Shown here in pieces: positions 9,751 through 21,162 of a DNA stretch of 64,000 bases (the first letter of the stretch is position 1; every line of letters starts with the position of its first letter). A model generated the notes under the pieces. It was not told where the DNA came from. It searched no databases and worked only from the letters and a program-made list of their open reading frames with translations. Made by a program: the position numbers and the translations under genes. Source of the DNA: Wolfiporia cocos (Eukaryota > Basidiomycota > Agaricomycetes > Polyporales > Phaeolaceae); the NCBI GenBank assembly GCA_029448655.1, contig JACCLO010000004.1, positions 434,001 through 498,000 of the forward strand. Reading direction: 5' to 3'.

Positions 9751-11234
9751 TCAGGTGGGCACAAATATCAGACTGCTGCATAGCACACACTGTGTCACAT
9801 CCAGCAGCCGCATCAACAGCGCATTAGCATTTGGCACAGGGATCCTCGAGCACAGACCCCAGATGTCCACCCACACCTTCCAAACTTGATCCCAGATTTC
9901 CACTCTAGTCACGTCTACATCCAGGCCAAACATATTCAGCATTGAGGGAAAGTCTGCCAGCTGCACGTATCCATTCACAGCATGGATGATAGCGGCTGCC
10001 GGCATCAACCTGTCCTATAAGCACCAATAGTAAATTGACATTCAATGGAGAAAGCTCAGTCACTAACCTGATTCCAGAACACTGCACACACTGCAGTGAT
10101 CTTGTCCCGGGCCATCACGTCGCTTGCGGATTTGGCATCGTGGTCAGCGTTGTGGCCGGCGTTGCGGTTGCCATCATCGCAGGTGCCATCATCACGGGTG
10201 CCGTCGTCACGGTTGCCGTCATTGTGGTTGCCATCATCGCAGTTGCCATTGTCGCGGTTGCCATTGTCGGTGTTGCCGTCGTTCTGTGATTAAAGTAGAA
10301 TCACAATGTAGGCTTTGTATGTCAAACATTCACTTACCTGTGAGGGACCATCCATGTCGCTTGCTTGGGTCAACGACGCTAGTAATTTCGCGATGTCGTC
10401 GTCGACCTCATCATCATCGTCCTTCCGATCACACATCAGTACCGCCCTCCAACAGAGCATGAAAAAACTTACACTCTCATGAAAAAGGTCGTCGAAGTAC
10501 TCGTCGAGCGGTGGCCTGTCTTGAGACAATGAAATGGCGTTCACAGTGTTGTTCCTCTTGCCATTATCTTGTTCGACCGCAGATGGTTTCTTCTTTGTTT
10601 TTGCCTCTTCCTTAAGCCTGGCTTTTGCATCGCTGGCAGCCTTGGCGGCCTTCTGTTTCAGATGGCGGGCCTCCCTCGCTTGCTCCTGTTCGAACTGTTT
10701 GACAGCCCTCACGTTCTCATGGGCTTCGTCGTGCTTGCATTTCTCCTCCTCTCGCTGTGCCTGCTTGCAGGCTTTTGCAAAGTCATGCTGCTCCCGCCTG
10801 CGCGCCTTTTTGTGTTCGCGCTCCTCACGTTTACGTGCTTTCTCCAGGTCTTGTTGTAACTTTCTGTTGGTGGTGGCCGCTGTCTGTGCTGCTATGTTTT
10901 GGGTGCGCTCAGCGGCATCGTTCTGGGCATCCTCGAAGCGAATCGCCTCGATTTGCTCAACGATCTCCACTGGTAATAGGACCTGCTGGGGGAACCACCT
11001 CTCCCCACAATTTCTGGGACCCACACACTTCGCCGGTCAGCATCAAATAGCATCACTGCAGGCGGGACTTACCAGAAAGAGCCAGTTGCCAACATGCCCT
11101 TCCTTGTAGCAAAGCTGGGACCTTATCAGACACAACTTGCATCGAGGACACCTAGCTGGGATCAGCGGTCAGCAGGCAAGAGAGCCCTTCTCTGCTAGCC
11201 TCTTAAGGCAGGGAGAGTACTTGGATTTCGGCAT
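9751..11234 (-). pseudogene. Uncharacterised multi-exon gene with pentapeptide repeats, one in-frame TGA
   Basis: The minus-strand start is at 11234. The N-terminus is Cys-rich (CPRCKLC..GHVGNW) and interrupted by TGA at 11169-11171. Introns with GT..AG ends are inferred at 11028-11072, 10422-10472, 10284-10337 and 10015-10067; removing them keeps one frame. The protein then has a long Lys/Glu/Ala coiled coil (about 10520-10960), an acidic patch (DDDDEVDDD), eight tandem pentapeptides of the form [DN][DN]G[NT]x (10160-10283), and a C-terminal part with DVDVTRVEIWDQ. No family is recognised. It lies downstream of the KDZ transposase on the same strand, so it may be a passenger of that element or an independent repeat gene. 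The TGA sits where CGA would restore an Arg codon. A separate second mutation was not found. Confidence 0.55.
10160..10285 (-). repeat. 15-bp coding minisatellite (pentapeptide repeat)
   Basis: Eight to nine 15-bp units read on the minus strand as NDGNT, DNGNR, DNGNC, DDGNH, NDGNR, DDGTR, DDGTC, DDGNR. Third-position and fifth-residue variation keeps the frame throughout. Confidence 0.8.
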
Positions 11235-11497
11235 GGGGCATTGCGCCAGCCAGGATGAGGAGTTATTGAGGATGGGATGGCAAAGCTGGATGTGGCAGGG
11301 AAGAAAGGAGGGCGAAGAAAATTTCTCGGCATCGGGACAAAACAGGAATTGTGGCTTGTTATTTTTTTCTCTGGGTATATGATACCTTTAATTACGGTGG
11401 CAATGTCTGGTACGTGGCACCGTAATTATCGTGAAACTGTTATTGTGGAATATCGGCCCCCGGACACACCACATTGTGGTGTGGGCTGACATATGTA

Positions 11498-11789
11498 TGG
11501 TCCATCATCAGCCAGCACATATTCTTACTCGCTGCACGTACGGACCGATATCTACCCCTCACCCACTGATGAGACTCCTCGCTGATCATCTATGACAACA
11601 CCTACTCCAATAAATCGTGGTCCATCATTGGTTAAGGTATGTTCGCTCTACCTGCTTGTTGCACACACGGACCGATATCTATACCTCGTTAGCAGAATTT
11701 AAGTCATTTGCAACGACACTTACTCAAACAAATCATGGTCCATGTCGGGCAGGGTATATTCGCCCTCCACAACATCATCCAGGTAGGCT
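11498..11789 (+). repeat. Tandem repeat of about 120 bp (left of KDZ gene)
   Basis: Units start with TGGTCCATCAT/TGGTCCATGTC at 11498, 11618 and 11736. Each contains a CACGNACGGACCGATATCTA-like core; the third unit is cut short. The same unit, in the same orientation, recurs on the other side of the transposase at 17036 and 17163. Confidence 0.7.
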
Positions 11790-12082
11790 GTATCCGTGAC
11801 ATTTTCCAATTTGATACTCCCCTGCACACACTTTAGCACATGAGATAAAGCGGTAGACTGCACCCACCACCGAGATCACCGCTTCGAATCATATCTCGCA
11901 GCCTCGTAGCAAGCGCATGTAACGATACGCCTGTCTATGTCTCCTCAAGACCGAATGTAGTCTATTCCTCAAATGACGTACTTTCGTGCATAGTTCGCAT
12001 ACCCATGCTCTCCAGCCTGGTTCTTCTCTGTCGCACGGCATAGCCATTGCCATCTCTGGAATAGAAAGAAGCACACGGTCCA

Positions 12083-15000
12083 TCACGTCTCCTCTTCTAA
12101 CAATTCCACCTCTTCAGTCATGCGCGTGCACCTTGCCCTGGAGTGAAACCAGTGCACTCGCACACCTGCAAAAGTATAAGCTCTTGCTCACTGTATAAAT
12201 AATTGAATTGCACCTTCTTCCATGTAACTCTTCAATGCCATGTCGCTTACATTCTTGACAAACGACACATCCTCCCACAACCACAATGCCAAGCATCTAC
12301 TATCCCCCAGTTGCTTCTCATCAGCTTGCATTGCAAACAACGCGAGATTGCCTTCACGCAACTCACAGTATGTCGGATCGTCCTTAGGCATTCCTAACTT
12401 TAGGAGGGTGTCTCTAGCTCTCCTATACTCCCACGCGGCCCTACGAATCAGTTCTGTCTGCTTTCTAATATTTTTATTAGCTTGTGCATTCGCCTTCTGC
12501 CCCATCACCTTCTCCTTGTGTTTCCGGTGCGTGTATTTAGTTATAAGATGGGTGCGCACTTGATCCAGCGCATCGTTTGCTTGCCCTTCATGTAGGGATC
12601 ATTCTACTGAACAAATCTTGGCGAAGTCAGGGTGGGTCGACAGCAACGAGTTGTATGAGGAAGGTAAGCTGATACTAAAACTCTGCAACTCCGCCACCAC
12701 CGCCGCTTGGTCTTGATGTACCCATGTCTCAGTACCTTGGGATTCTGTTGACTTCCTCTTGAGCCCAATGTCCGTACGCTCGCCCTCTCCCTCTGCCTCG
12801 CTAGCTTGCTCCTCGTCGCTGTCTTCGTCTTCATCGCCCTGCATATCCACCTCCAGCTTAACGTCCCACTCAACAATTTCGTTTATCCCACTCGGCTCCA
12901 CCCTTGTTTCCAAGGCAGACTCCACAACAACTCCGATGAAGCTCGTGTGAAGGGCCTCCCACTCCTCCAAACGTGCCCATAGCTGCCACTTTCTGGCCTG
13001 TACGATATTCGCATCATGTCTGCTCACCAGCTTGCTATTAATCTCATGTAGCAATGATATACTACAACACAGCATGAACAACTGCATGTTGACGGAACGA
13101 ATCACATACCGCATTTCTTGCAGCGCGATTCCTTCTTCTATCATACGTAAAACCCCACTCTCGTTCGCGTCCTTGGCATGGGTTTTCAGCTCCATCACGA
13201 GGTCAAGCTGGAAGGGTACTATAACCAAATCAGCACACATGCAGTCACCGGAGGGGGGGGGTCACACCTTTCGCTTTCTGTGATTCGTAAGGATTTTTCA
13301 ACCATTTATGCTGCTTGACGTCCACCACCCTGGCGAGGAAACTACGTTCTTCCTCACGCCAGGCGTCGAGAGGAAATCCTGAATTGTTCACACTTTCTTC
13401 CAGCCTCTTGAGGTGATTGACGGCGTCAGCTTTTTGAGCAACCGCTTTCATGTGCTTTGTTGCAAGATTGCGTGCTGTGGAAAAGTCAAAATTGCAAGGC
13501 GCCGGCAGCAGCAACACACAAACATACCTAGGGAGTGCACCCGCCTGACATTCATATCTGAATGGTGATCATTGATGACATCATGGCAATGCCCCGCTGA
13601 CATCTCCCACATGTGGGCTCCCAGCACGTTCAGCACTGCCCACACCCTCTCTGCTGCTTCGCCATCCGTCATCCCCACTCCAGGTAGCAGATAAAAAGAA
13701 AACAAAAAATGACAGAGCGCACGATGCATCTGCTCATGTAACTTTCCTACACCACATTCGGTATCCGGAAAGTGCACGCACCCTATGCTAACAAATTGAT
13801 CCAAATGGTCTCGCGCCTTCGCCATCCACTTGTCGAAATTGATCGAATATTGACAATTAATGTTGTACCCAGAAATATGAAGGAGGAGATCCATCCAAGG
13901 CTGCAAACCAGAAAGCATGGCAAAATCAATGTTTGCGAATCTAGATCCCCATTAGTGCCCGTATATGCTATCAACGTGATGTTCGTACCTTTCTCCTTTT
14001 TGCAGGTCAACCCCACCTGCGGGCAATATGAACATGTGCCTCACGCATATCAGCCCTACCGTCCCAGATACCTTGGACCAATGCCCTCCATATCCCATAG
14101 CGCCGAACTTGTTGTATGTTGATTCCTGCCCCCACATACTCAGATGGGTCCCAATCAAAATGCACTTATAGGCACACCTCCCTAGTGACATTTCCTGCCA
14201 GCGTTAGAAATCGAGCACAGTCGTCCTCATCCGCAAAATAGGCAGCTCCTTTTGTCAAAGGTCTGTCATCAGGGTCCGAAGGCTTCTCGCGCATGTTCTG
14301 GTGAAAATTCCCATCTACGGTGTGAAACAATGCGTCGAGGTATCTATCGTGCCGGTTGTGCATGAGTAAAACTCATAGCTGGCTAATGACTTCACATACC
14401 GTTTCTCTTTGGGACGCTCTTTCCAACCAGGGTCCATGTTCATCATCGGTTGTGGACAAGTGGGACACCAGACCACCAGACTTCTTGCAGGTAGATGGGT
14501 AGAAGGGCGAACACCAGCGTGTTTCGTTGCTTGCAGAAAGGCAGATTCCCGTTGAGCGGTCAAAAACTCGCGATATCTGTCCTGCAAGAGACTCAGCTCA
14601 CTTCCCGTTACGCCGAGAAAGATAGTCGTACTGTGACATTATCAATGCTGATATTGTCTGTACTTCACCGTAAATACATGATGAAATCATGGGCACTGAT
14701 TTGGGCTTGCAGTGTGAGTTTATGAAAATCCTGCATGACTTGAATGGTGAAGACAGTCACCGGCCTGGTCCAAGTCACCAGAAATAATCCAAATTCAATC
14801 AATTGGAGCGGTTCTGCTTGAGGATAGGGGGTGCTCGACTGGCTGCATTGGCAAAATTGTACCTCCATCGAGCCAATGCCATGCTTGTGCAATACTGTGA
14901 GGGTACAAACATCACCGTCCTGGGGACATGGTCTGCCATTGTGACCCAACCGAACAACCAACCCCAGGTCTGATAATGCGGTGCGCTTCCAAAATTGGTC

Positions 15001-15601
15001 CTCATCATCCCATTGCTCGATACAGTGAAGGGGGTTTGTGAGATGGTCATTGACAACACAGCGAGCACAGGATGGTACCGAGTGGTAGCAATCCATACAT
15101 CGATGCAGTTCTTGGGTGGTTGCTGACGCACAGGGGCTGTGATGTCCGGCAAAATTGCATTGGCTGCACCCTTGCACATGGTTGGGAGCTACCTCACGCA
15201 TCAGTAATGCTCACTGGGCATGTGTCACCCATTCGTCAAGGAATTGTTTCATCCACACCGACAGGGGCTAATATGTGCAATCTGTTAGCATACGGCATCC
15301 GTCATATTGAGATGACACTCACAATAGTTCGGTTAACATTAGCTCTCTTTGAAGACTGTGACCTCTGCTCTTTGTTTGTCCCCTTCCCCTGACTCTGCAC
15401 TCCGTTCTGCTCATCATACTGGGCTCCGCGCACAGCCCCATTATGTGTTTTTTTTGAGGCAGCAAAACCGTTGAGGGTGGGGGACGGTCTACTGTGATCC
15501 GGTTTTTGGCTGGTTCCATGTGAGATGTTCTTCAGGTTAAATGATCCACTGGAAGACTTTGTGTGTGCCGGCATGAAAAACCTGCTGGTGAATAATGACA
15601 A
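12083..15601 (-). pseudogene. KDZ transposase with CxC2-like cysteine cluster, degenerate
   Basis: KDZ (Kyakuja-Dileera-Zisupton) transposases mobilise large DNA transposons common in basidiomycetes. Minus-strand exons joined at GT..AG introns (15268-15322, 14582-14631, 14344-14399, 14126-14177, 13941-13988, 13475-13527, 13219-13267) keep one frame. In order they give a Ser/Lys-rich N-terminus; a CxC2-like cluster (CSQCNFAGHHSPC, RCMDCYHSVPSCARC, HCIEQWDDEDQFW, FCQCS); CPTCPQP; DGNFHQN; the core ARHMFILP-like block followed by DLQKGER; YNINCQYSINF; CHFLFSFYLLPGVGMTDGEAAERVWA; NDHHSDMN; NPYE; and the C-terminal EGQANDALDQV. In-frame TGA codons occur at 15211-15213, 14665-14667 and 12599-12601, with a possible fourth at 12083-12085. 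This copy therefore cannot make full-length transposase. Confidence 0.85.
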
Positions 15602-15740
15602 GGATGGGATAGAGGTGGAGGTAATTGGACAACGGCATGGGAATAGGGGGTGGAAGCTGGACAGGGGCCATCCAAACGCAGTGCAGATTTACCAGAAATG
15701 TCCAAAGTTCGGCAATTGCCCTATTTAGGGGTGATGATGG

Positions 15741-16256
15741 AGCGTGCAACTGGTTCACAGTGTGGAACCATCCATGTCATAAAGCGACACTTCTTTTGTG
15801 AATTCCTGCACGACTTGAGTAGGCTCTTTTATGAGAGTGGTCCGATTCCAAACACTGCGATGCCTCCAAATGCAACCCAGGCATGTAGCACGCAACTGCT
15901 CCAGCTGTTCAACGTATAGCACAGAGTCTCGAGCATGGTTTCATTGACAATAAATTCAGGCAACGGTGTGGGCTCATGAGGTAGCGTACAACCAGCTCAC
16001 AGTGTGGAACCATCCATGTCATCAAGCGACACTTCTTCCGTGAATTCCTGCATGACTGGGGTAGGCTCTTTGATGAGAGTGATCCGATTCCCATCGCTGC
16101 GATGCCTCCAAATGCAACCCAGGCATGTAGCGCGCAACTGCTCCAGCTGTTCAACGTTGAGGGAGCCAGTGCTGTTGTGCAGCATACAATGCAGAGTCTC
16201 GAGCATGGTTTCATTGACAATGAATTCAGGCAACGGCGTGGGCTCCCACTCTGTCT
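15741..16256 (-). repeat. Tandem duplication, period about 242 bp
   Basis: The block starting near CACAGTGTGGAACCATCC recurs at 15756 and 15998. The second unit has about 30 bp extra (around 16162-16195). Both units fall in the 3' coding part of the degenerate gene below, duplicating its C-terminal region. Confidence 0.75.
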
Positions 16257-16954
16257 CCATTGGTACGTCATTCGATGCGAATTGCTCAGCCTGTACCTCA
16301 GTGGAGTCCGAGGTCGTGAGCGGCGTATCTTCGAAATCAGTTGGACATGAAGGACTCTGGAGAATAGGAGGGCCAGCTTGGTGTTTGGGAACCGGAGAAG
16401 CATCCAGGACAAGGAAGGGGTTTGGCTTTCCAGGATCGACCATAGCAATAGGCGGAACTCCAGACAAGGGCGTGCTGACCATTACATCCGACGGGTAATC
16501 ATGCACCTGTGGTTCCAAGGTGGCAACAGGCACGCGCAATGTGATTACTCCCCGAACTGGAAGCACATTGATATTATCCGGGTTGTCGATTCTGCCCTTC
16601 ACACAATGGACGTATATACACCATGCCTGAATTTCTTGGATCATACGCTGCTCTTTGCAGACCCACATGATCGCGTCGAATGGGGCCATGATGAGTTCAC
16701 GCAATTTTGAGACTACACAATAGGTGTAGTAGCATAACTTCTGCATGAATACATATTCTTTCCTGTACACGTCCCACTTCATATGCAAAACCCATGGCAG
16801 CGAGGTGCCCAGGAGACATCGGCTGCTCGACAACGTCAACAGGATCCTCGGTACCATCTTCGTTGGCAACAGCCCGAGCTCGCTTGTGCGTGCATTCCCG
16901 GTTTTTGTCTTCAGAGGGAGTAGCGGCCGCTGAGGTCGACCACTGCCACTTCAT
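15997..16954 (-). pseudogene. Degenerate gene of unknown function, left copy
   Basis: The minus strand encodes KEYVFMQKLCYYTYC, then ELIMAPFDAIMWVC, RMIQEIQAWCIYVH and KGRIDNP. The same blocks occur in the plus-strand copy at 21640-21850. After VLPVRGVIT the two copies differ. Upstream, 16790-16954 (KNRECTHKRARAVANEDG..) and the inverted-repeat arm at 17163-17585 probably hold the N-terminus, with a frame change near 16800. I recognise this as a multicopy protein type of mushroom-forming fungi with no assigned function, but I can name no domain. It directly precedes the KDZ gene on the same strand. Confidence 0.5.
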
Positions 16955-17035
16955 TGTGCAAGGGGAGGGGCGTGCTGCAATAGATGGGCAACGGGACAGA
17001 AAGCACGGGTGTCTGGACTGCAGTGGGCATGGTTG

Positions 17036-17180
17036 TTGTCCATCATTGGCTGGGATATGTACGCTCTACTGACTCATTGCACGCACGGACCAATATCTAA
17101 ACCTTGTCAGCACCATTCACTCTTCATCAGTCATCTGCGACAGCACGTACCCGAACAAGTTATGGTCCATTGTCAGGCAT
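17036..17180 (+). repeat. Repeat unit of about 120 bp (right of KDZ gene)
   Basis: It contains TTGTCCATCATTGGCTGGG at 17035, CACGCACGGACCAATATCTA at about 17082, and a second unit start TGGTCCATTGTC at 17163. It is homologous to the units at 11498-11789 and in the same orientation. Confidence 0.65.
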
Positions 17181-17585
17181 GGTACAGATGCAGGTGCAGT
17201 GGAAGTCCCAACGGGGTCGAATAGCGCAAACAAGCGGCGGACAGGGAGCATGATCGGCTTGGGGGCTCCACGGTGGACAGGGAGCATGGTTGGCTTGGGG
17301 GCTCCCGGGGTTCAGTGTGTGACATTGAGGTTGGTCAGGTCGGACACCAGAGGACAAAGGGCACGCAGACGACTGAGAGTCGTCTAGCAGTGCAAGTATC
17401 GGGACGCCCAATGGGCGTCTGCAGTACTCCTGGTCGAGGGCGGTTCCAGAGAGCAGCCAGGGAAGAGGGAAGCAGAGAGGAGGAGAGAGAGGAGGGGGGG
17501 CGACGAAAGCGAGGACGAAGGGGTGACAACGGCGATGATGCGTCTGTCGTGGGAGGGACAACTGGGCCAAACACGGTGGCAAATT
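17163..17585. repeat. Left arm of a long inverted repeat
   Basis: The reverse complement matches 17772-19096 once two solo LTRs are removed from the right arm. Shared landmarks are TTTGGCCCAGTTGTCCCTCC, CTTCCCTGGCTGCTCTCTG, ACGACTCTCAGTCGTC, CATGCTCCCTGTC and TTGTTTGCGCTAT. The arms are separated by about 186 bp (17586-17771). Both arms are open outward, so they look like the 5' ends of two head-to-head gene copies. Confidence 0.75.
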
Positions 17586-17822
17586 ACTGTTAATGTGGGG
17601 AATGCTTCCGTGAGAGAAAATCGTTAGCACACCAAATAGCCATCCAATAGAAGGCAGGCATCAACGAGTCAAATTCCCATAATAGGAACTCCCACGTCAC
17701 TAGCAACACAGCACTTAATGAGAATAAACCAACGTTTACATCACATGTCGTCATCAGAATCATCATACATGGGAATTTGCCGCCGTGTTTGGCCCAGTTG
17801 TCCCTCCCATGACAGATGCGTC

Positions 17823-18076
17823 TATCACAAGACGCGCTGCAGACCCAATGCAACGTGCTTATGAGTGGCATAATAGCCACTCCCCCAAAAGGGCTACGAT
17901 AACAGCTCATGCTGCTATCGAGGGTCCAGCTATATCTGCAGTTCATATTCCCACGCTCGGCGCCTATTAGACACTCTATGGTGTAGGCCATGTATGCCGG
18001 CGCCACGTACGGGTAATGTACCCTAGTTATTGCTCCGTAACGTCTATGATATTATGCTTTCGCATTATCTGTGACA
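17823..18076 (-). repeat. Short solo LTR-like insertion (family K), TSD GCGTC
   Basis: This 254-bp insertion runs TATCACAAG..TTATCTGTGACA and is flanked by GCGTC at 17818-17822 and 18077-18081. Its outer end would be TGTCACAG on the minus strand. The other end, TATCACA, looks like a decayed TGTCACA/TGACACA. It is much shorter than the other LTRs and could belong to a small non-autonomous (TRIM-like) family. Confidence 0.6.
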
Positions 18077-18348
18077 GCGTCGTGACCCTTGCCCTTGCCC
18101 TTGCCCTCATCGTCCTCGCCCCCACCGTCCTCGCCCCCCCTCCTCTCTCTCCTCCTCTCTGCTTCCCTCTTCCCTGGCTGCTCTCTGAAACCACCCTCAA
18201 CCAGGAGTACTGCGGACGCCCATCGGGCATCCCGATACTCGTGCTGCTGGACGACTCTCAGTCGTCCACATGCCCTTCATCCTCTGGTGTCCTCGACCCG
18301 ACCAATGTCATCGTCGTATGCTGAACCCCAGGAGCCCACAAGCCGACC

Positions 18349-18995
18349 TGACACAAGACTACTCACTTATGAAATAAGCTTTGAGGTTGCTGGTTAGGCG
18401 GTAGCTTTGAGGTTGTCGAGTAGACAAGAACTTGTTAAGCAGGTAGAGCAGGGCGCGGTGAGATGTTATCTCAGAGTGCAAATGCAATGAATAGAATCTG
18501 AGGTGTTAACGCTCAGATATCGTAGTATATATACATGTTATATAAGACCCCTAACAGTCTTATCACCTAATCTAATTACCCCAATACGGAGGACAGATCC
18601 TCGGATACCTAAGTACTTAGTAATTACAAGTAAATACATATACCGATCAATACCAGGATATAGGTATGCGGCGTAGGCTGCGCGAATAGCGAATAGAGCG
18701 CAATCATTAGTCAGTTGGAGACGTGACCAAACGTCGGTCCGCTGATCTAATATGTATGACGTTTCACGGACGAGATGTCCGATTGGCTACAAGAATAGAC
18801 ATGTGACTTATAACGGGAACTACCGTGATTAGATACCGTTGCTACGGGAGATAACACGGCCATCATTCGGCTTGTATGTAACGAATAGTTATAAACCGTT
18901 ACCAACCAGTTAAGCACTAGTTAGACGTATAAACCGTAGATAAATTCGTAGAATTATGGGAAAAATAGTATTAATACTAGGAAAATCTTGTGACA
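18349..18995 (-). repeat. Solo LTR, family B, TSD CGACC
   Basis: This 647-bp LTR runs TGACACAAGACTACTCAC..AAATCTTGTGACA on the plus strand. CGACC flanks it at 18344-18348 and 18996-19000. A second, partial copy lies at 25523-25812 in the opposite orientation. Confidence 0.9.
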
Positions 18996-19501
18996 CGACC
19001 ATGCTCCCTGTCTGCCACTTGTTTGCGCTATCCGATCCTGCTGGGACTTTCCCTGCACCTGCATCCGCATCTACCCTGCTCTCAATGGCCATGCCCGACC
19101 TGACACCAATTTCACAGGCCCCACCCATATCTGTGTCCACGTCCTCCTCCACGCACACATCCTCCTCAGTGCCTTCAGCGCCCACGTCCTCCTTGGAGCC
19201 CATGCCCACTCCAGTGCTGACATCGCTGCTTCCTCCCCCACCTCCTGCCATTCGCAGAGATGTCCCATTGGGGACTGCCCCTCTGAGCCGACCTCCGTGG
19301 CTCTGGGTTGCTGAGCCAGATCTGACGGTGACTCCGGACCCCTCCATACACAAGCTACCCTGCCCAATCATGCACAGAGTACCTCGCCCAGTCAACTCTC
19401 TGCAGCAACTCAAAGACATGGTCAACTATCTTGCTCCTCACACCCCTTGCCAATACTCAGACTGTCGAGTACTCGCCAAGCTCCCCCACGTTGGGGGAGT
19501 G

Positions 19502-21162
19502 TGACACAGATGGCTCTGTGGGACTCACCAAGCCAGTATCCTGCGATGAACTAGGCGACTTAGTGAGGAAGAGGTTATCAGACGACGCAGGAGGTAGGAG
19601 GTTCTTCTACGGCGTACGCCGAGAAGAATAGAACTAAGGTTATAGGCCGTCAAGGCCCTACTTATATACACAAATATAACGGGTCATGTGCTACTGTATA
19701 GTACATGCCCGATAAGGAATGTGGGCTTGGTTGCCATAAGGGCGACCAAGTGGTACGACTACTCTACAAAGGCCGTGACCCGCCGGTAATGGCCGAGCCA
19801 ATGGTAAAGAGAGAGCGTGTGGTCTCATCGTTAGATGGACATGTGAATGCGGGCGCAGCCCGGGTATAAGGGAAGCCGGTTGCCGGATACCATGAGGTAT
19901 AATGGCGATTGGCCGGTCTTCGTGTGATGACCAAGGCGGAACGCCGAGGTCGTAATGCTATTGGGCCGGCAGGCACCGTAGCATGTGGTATGTCCGGACC
20001 GGAAGGTTACCGGAACATATGGTGGTCTTAGCCGTGAGGCGAGGACTGGTGTTTGGGCAACGCCGTGATGGCAGAAGCCCGGGACTTGGAGAACGCCGAG
20101 TCCGTGGGATCGCCGAGAAGGCCGAGCCTATAGCGATATTGCCTTGGTGCTAATATAGTGCTATTTGGCCGTGTTGCCATTATTATGCGAAGGCGTGGCG
20201 CGCCTGAGGTGCCATTGTGATCAAGGATCTTATGGCGGTGGGAAGCCGGGAAGGCCGTCCCAATAGTACAAGGCCGCGAGGCACTGTTTGTACGTGTGGA
20301 CATTATTATGCGAGCGTGCCGCGCTCGACCTATCATTATGATCTAAGATCTATGACGTGGCTGGTCTTGCTCTGACGGGCGAGACCTGTATGACGTAGCT
20401 GTAACTATGCTATTGGACCGGAAGGTGCCGTAGCGTTATGTAAGCTGGTCATGTGGTGATAAGCCCAGTTAAGAGCTTGTCGTGGTGGCAATGGGAGTTA
20501 ACCCGTAGATAACTTGTAGTTAGACGTATAAATCCCAGGTAAATTGCTATAATCTGTCACGGATGTGCCCGGGGGGCCACTGTACGTCTCCTCGCCTTAG
20601 TTGTATGTGCGGCGCTAAGCGTACGCCGCACCGCTACGCTAACGCTACTCTCACGTCGCGCCTAGTTACTGTATATCACCTGACCGCATCGGTTAGCGCT
20701 GTAGGGTAGCGCGCGCCTCAGGTACGGACACATCACGGTCACAGTAGTTACATGTAGCGTCACTAGCACATGACCTGTTAGATACAGCGCACGGGCCTGT
20801 TCTTTAGGGTAGTACTAGCGTTGCCACCGCTCATGTATATATTACGACAGATGGTGGCCTTACAGCCCCATCTTTAGGATTCTCGTCTATGAGCGCAAGC
20901 TCCTTTCTTACTATCGCTGTGATGCCTGCTGGCCCGGGGCCCACATCTCTGCGTCCTTGTCTGTGAGCCACCGCCGCTATCTCGACGCACGTCAGGGAAT
21001 GAGCGTGTCATCCCATGCGCCTCTACGTTCAGCGCTGGTGCGGTGCCTTGTAGACTCGACTGACGTCGAGTATGGTTCCCCCTGAGCCCAGGGGTAGCAC
21101 AGACGTAAGTCTGTGACATAATCGTAGGAAAAATGCTGTAAGCCCCAGATAAATCTGTGACA
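19502..21162 (-). repeat. Solo LTR, family H-like, TSD GAGTG, containing LTR C
   Basis: It runs TGACACAGATGGC..AAATCTGTGACA, flanked by GAGTG at 19497-19501 and 21163-21167. Without the nested LTR it is about 1,090 bp. It resembles H2 (AGCCCGGGACTT, GAAGAATAGAACT). It sits inside an exon of the degenerate gene. Confidence 0.9.
20555..21118 (+). repeat. Solo LTR, family C, TSD TAATC
   Basis: This 564-bp LTR runs TGTCACGGATG..AAGTCTGTGACA. TAATC flanks it at 20550-20554 and 21119-21123. It is nested in the H-like LTR. Confidence 0.92.

Larger units (their letters stand above)
17772..19096. repeat. Right arm of the inverted repeat, split by two solo LTRs
   Basis: This is the inverted copy of 17163-17585. 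It is interrupted by the LTR at 17823-18076 and the LTR at 18349-18995, each with a perfect TSD. After removing them the homology continues without a gap through TTTGCGCTATCCGATCCTGC to about CTCAATGGCC. Confidence 0.75.

Noticed and set aside
10035..10289. Plus-strand frame of repeated Val/Ile/Ala, resembling a membrane protein
   Set aside because: It is the antisense reading of the 15-bp Asp/Asn/Gly minisatellite. The minus strand has splice-consistent exons around it and the plus strand does not.
10534..11109. 191-codon plus-strand frame rich in Ser/Cys/Leu
   Set aside because: Antisense shadow of the Lys/Glu/Ala coiled-coil exon; composition follows from the opposite strand.
11498..11789. 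CRISPR-like array
   Set aside because: Units are about 120 bp with contiguous divergence and no alternating constant/variable spacers; the host is a eukaryote.
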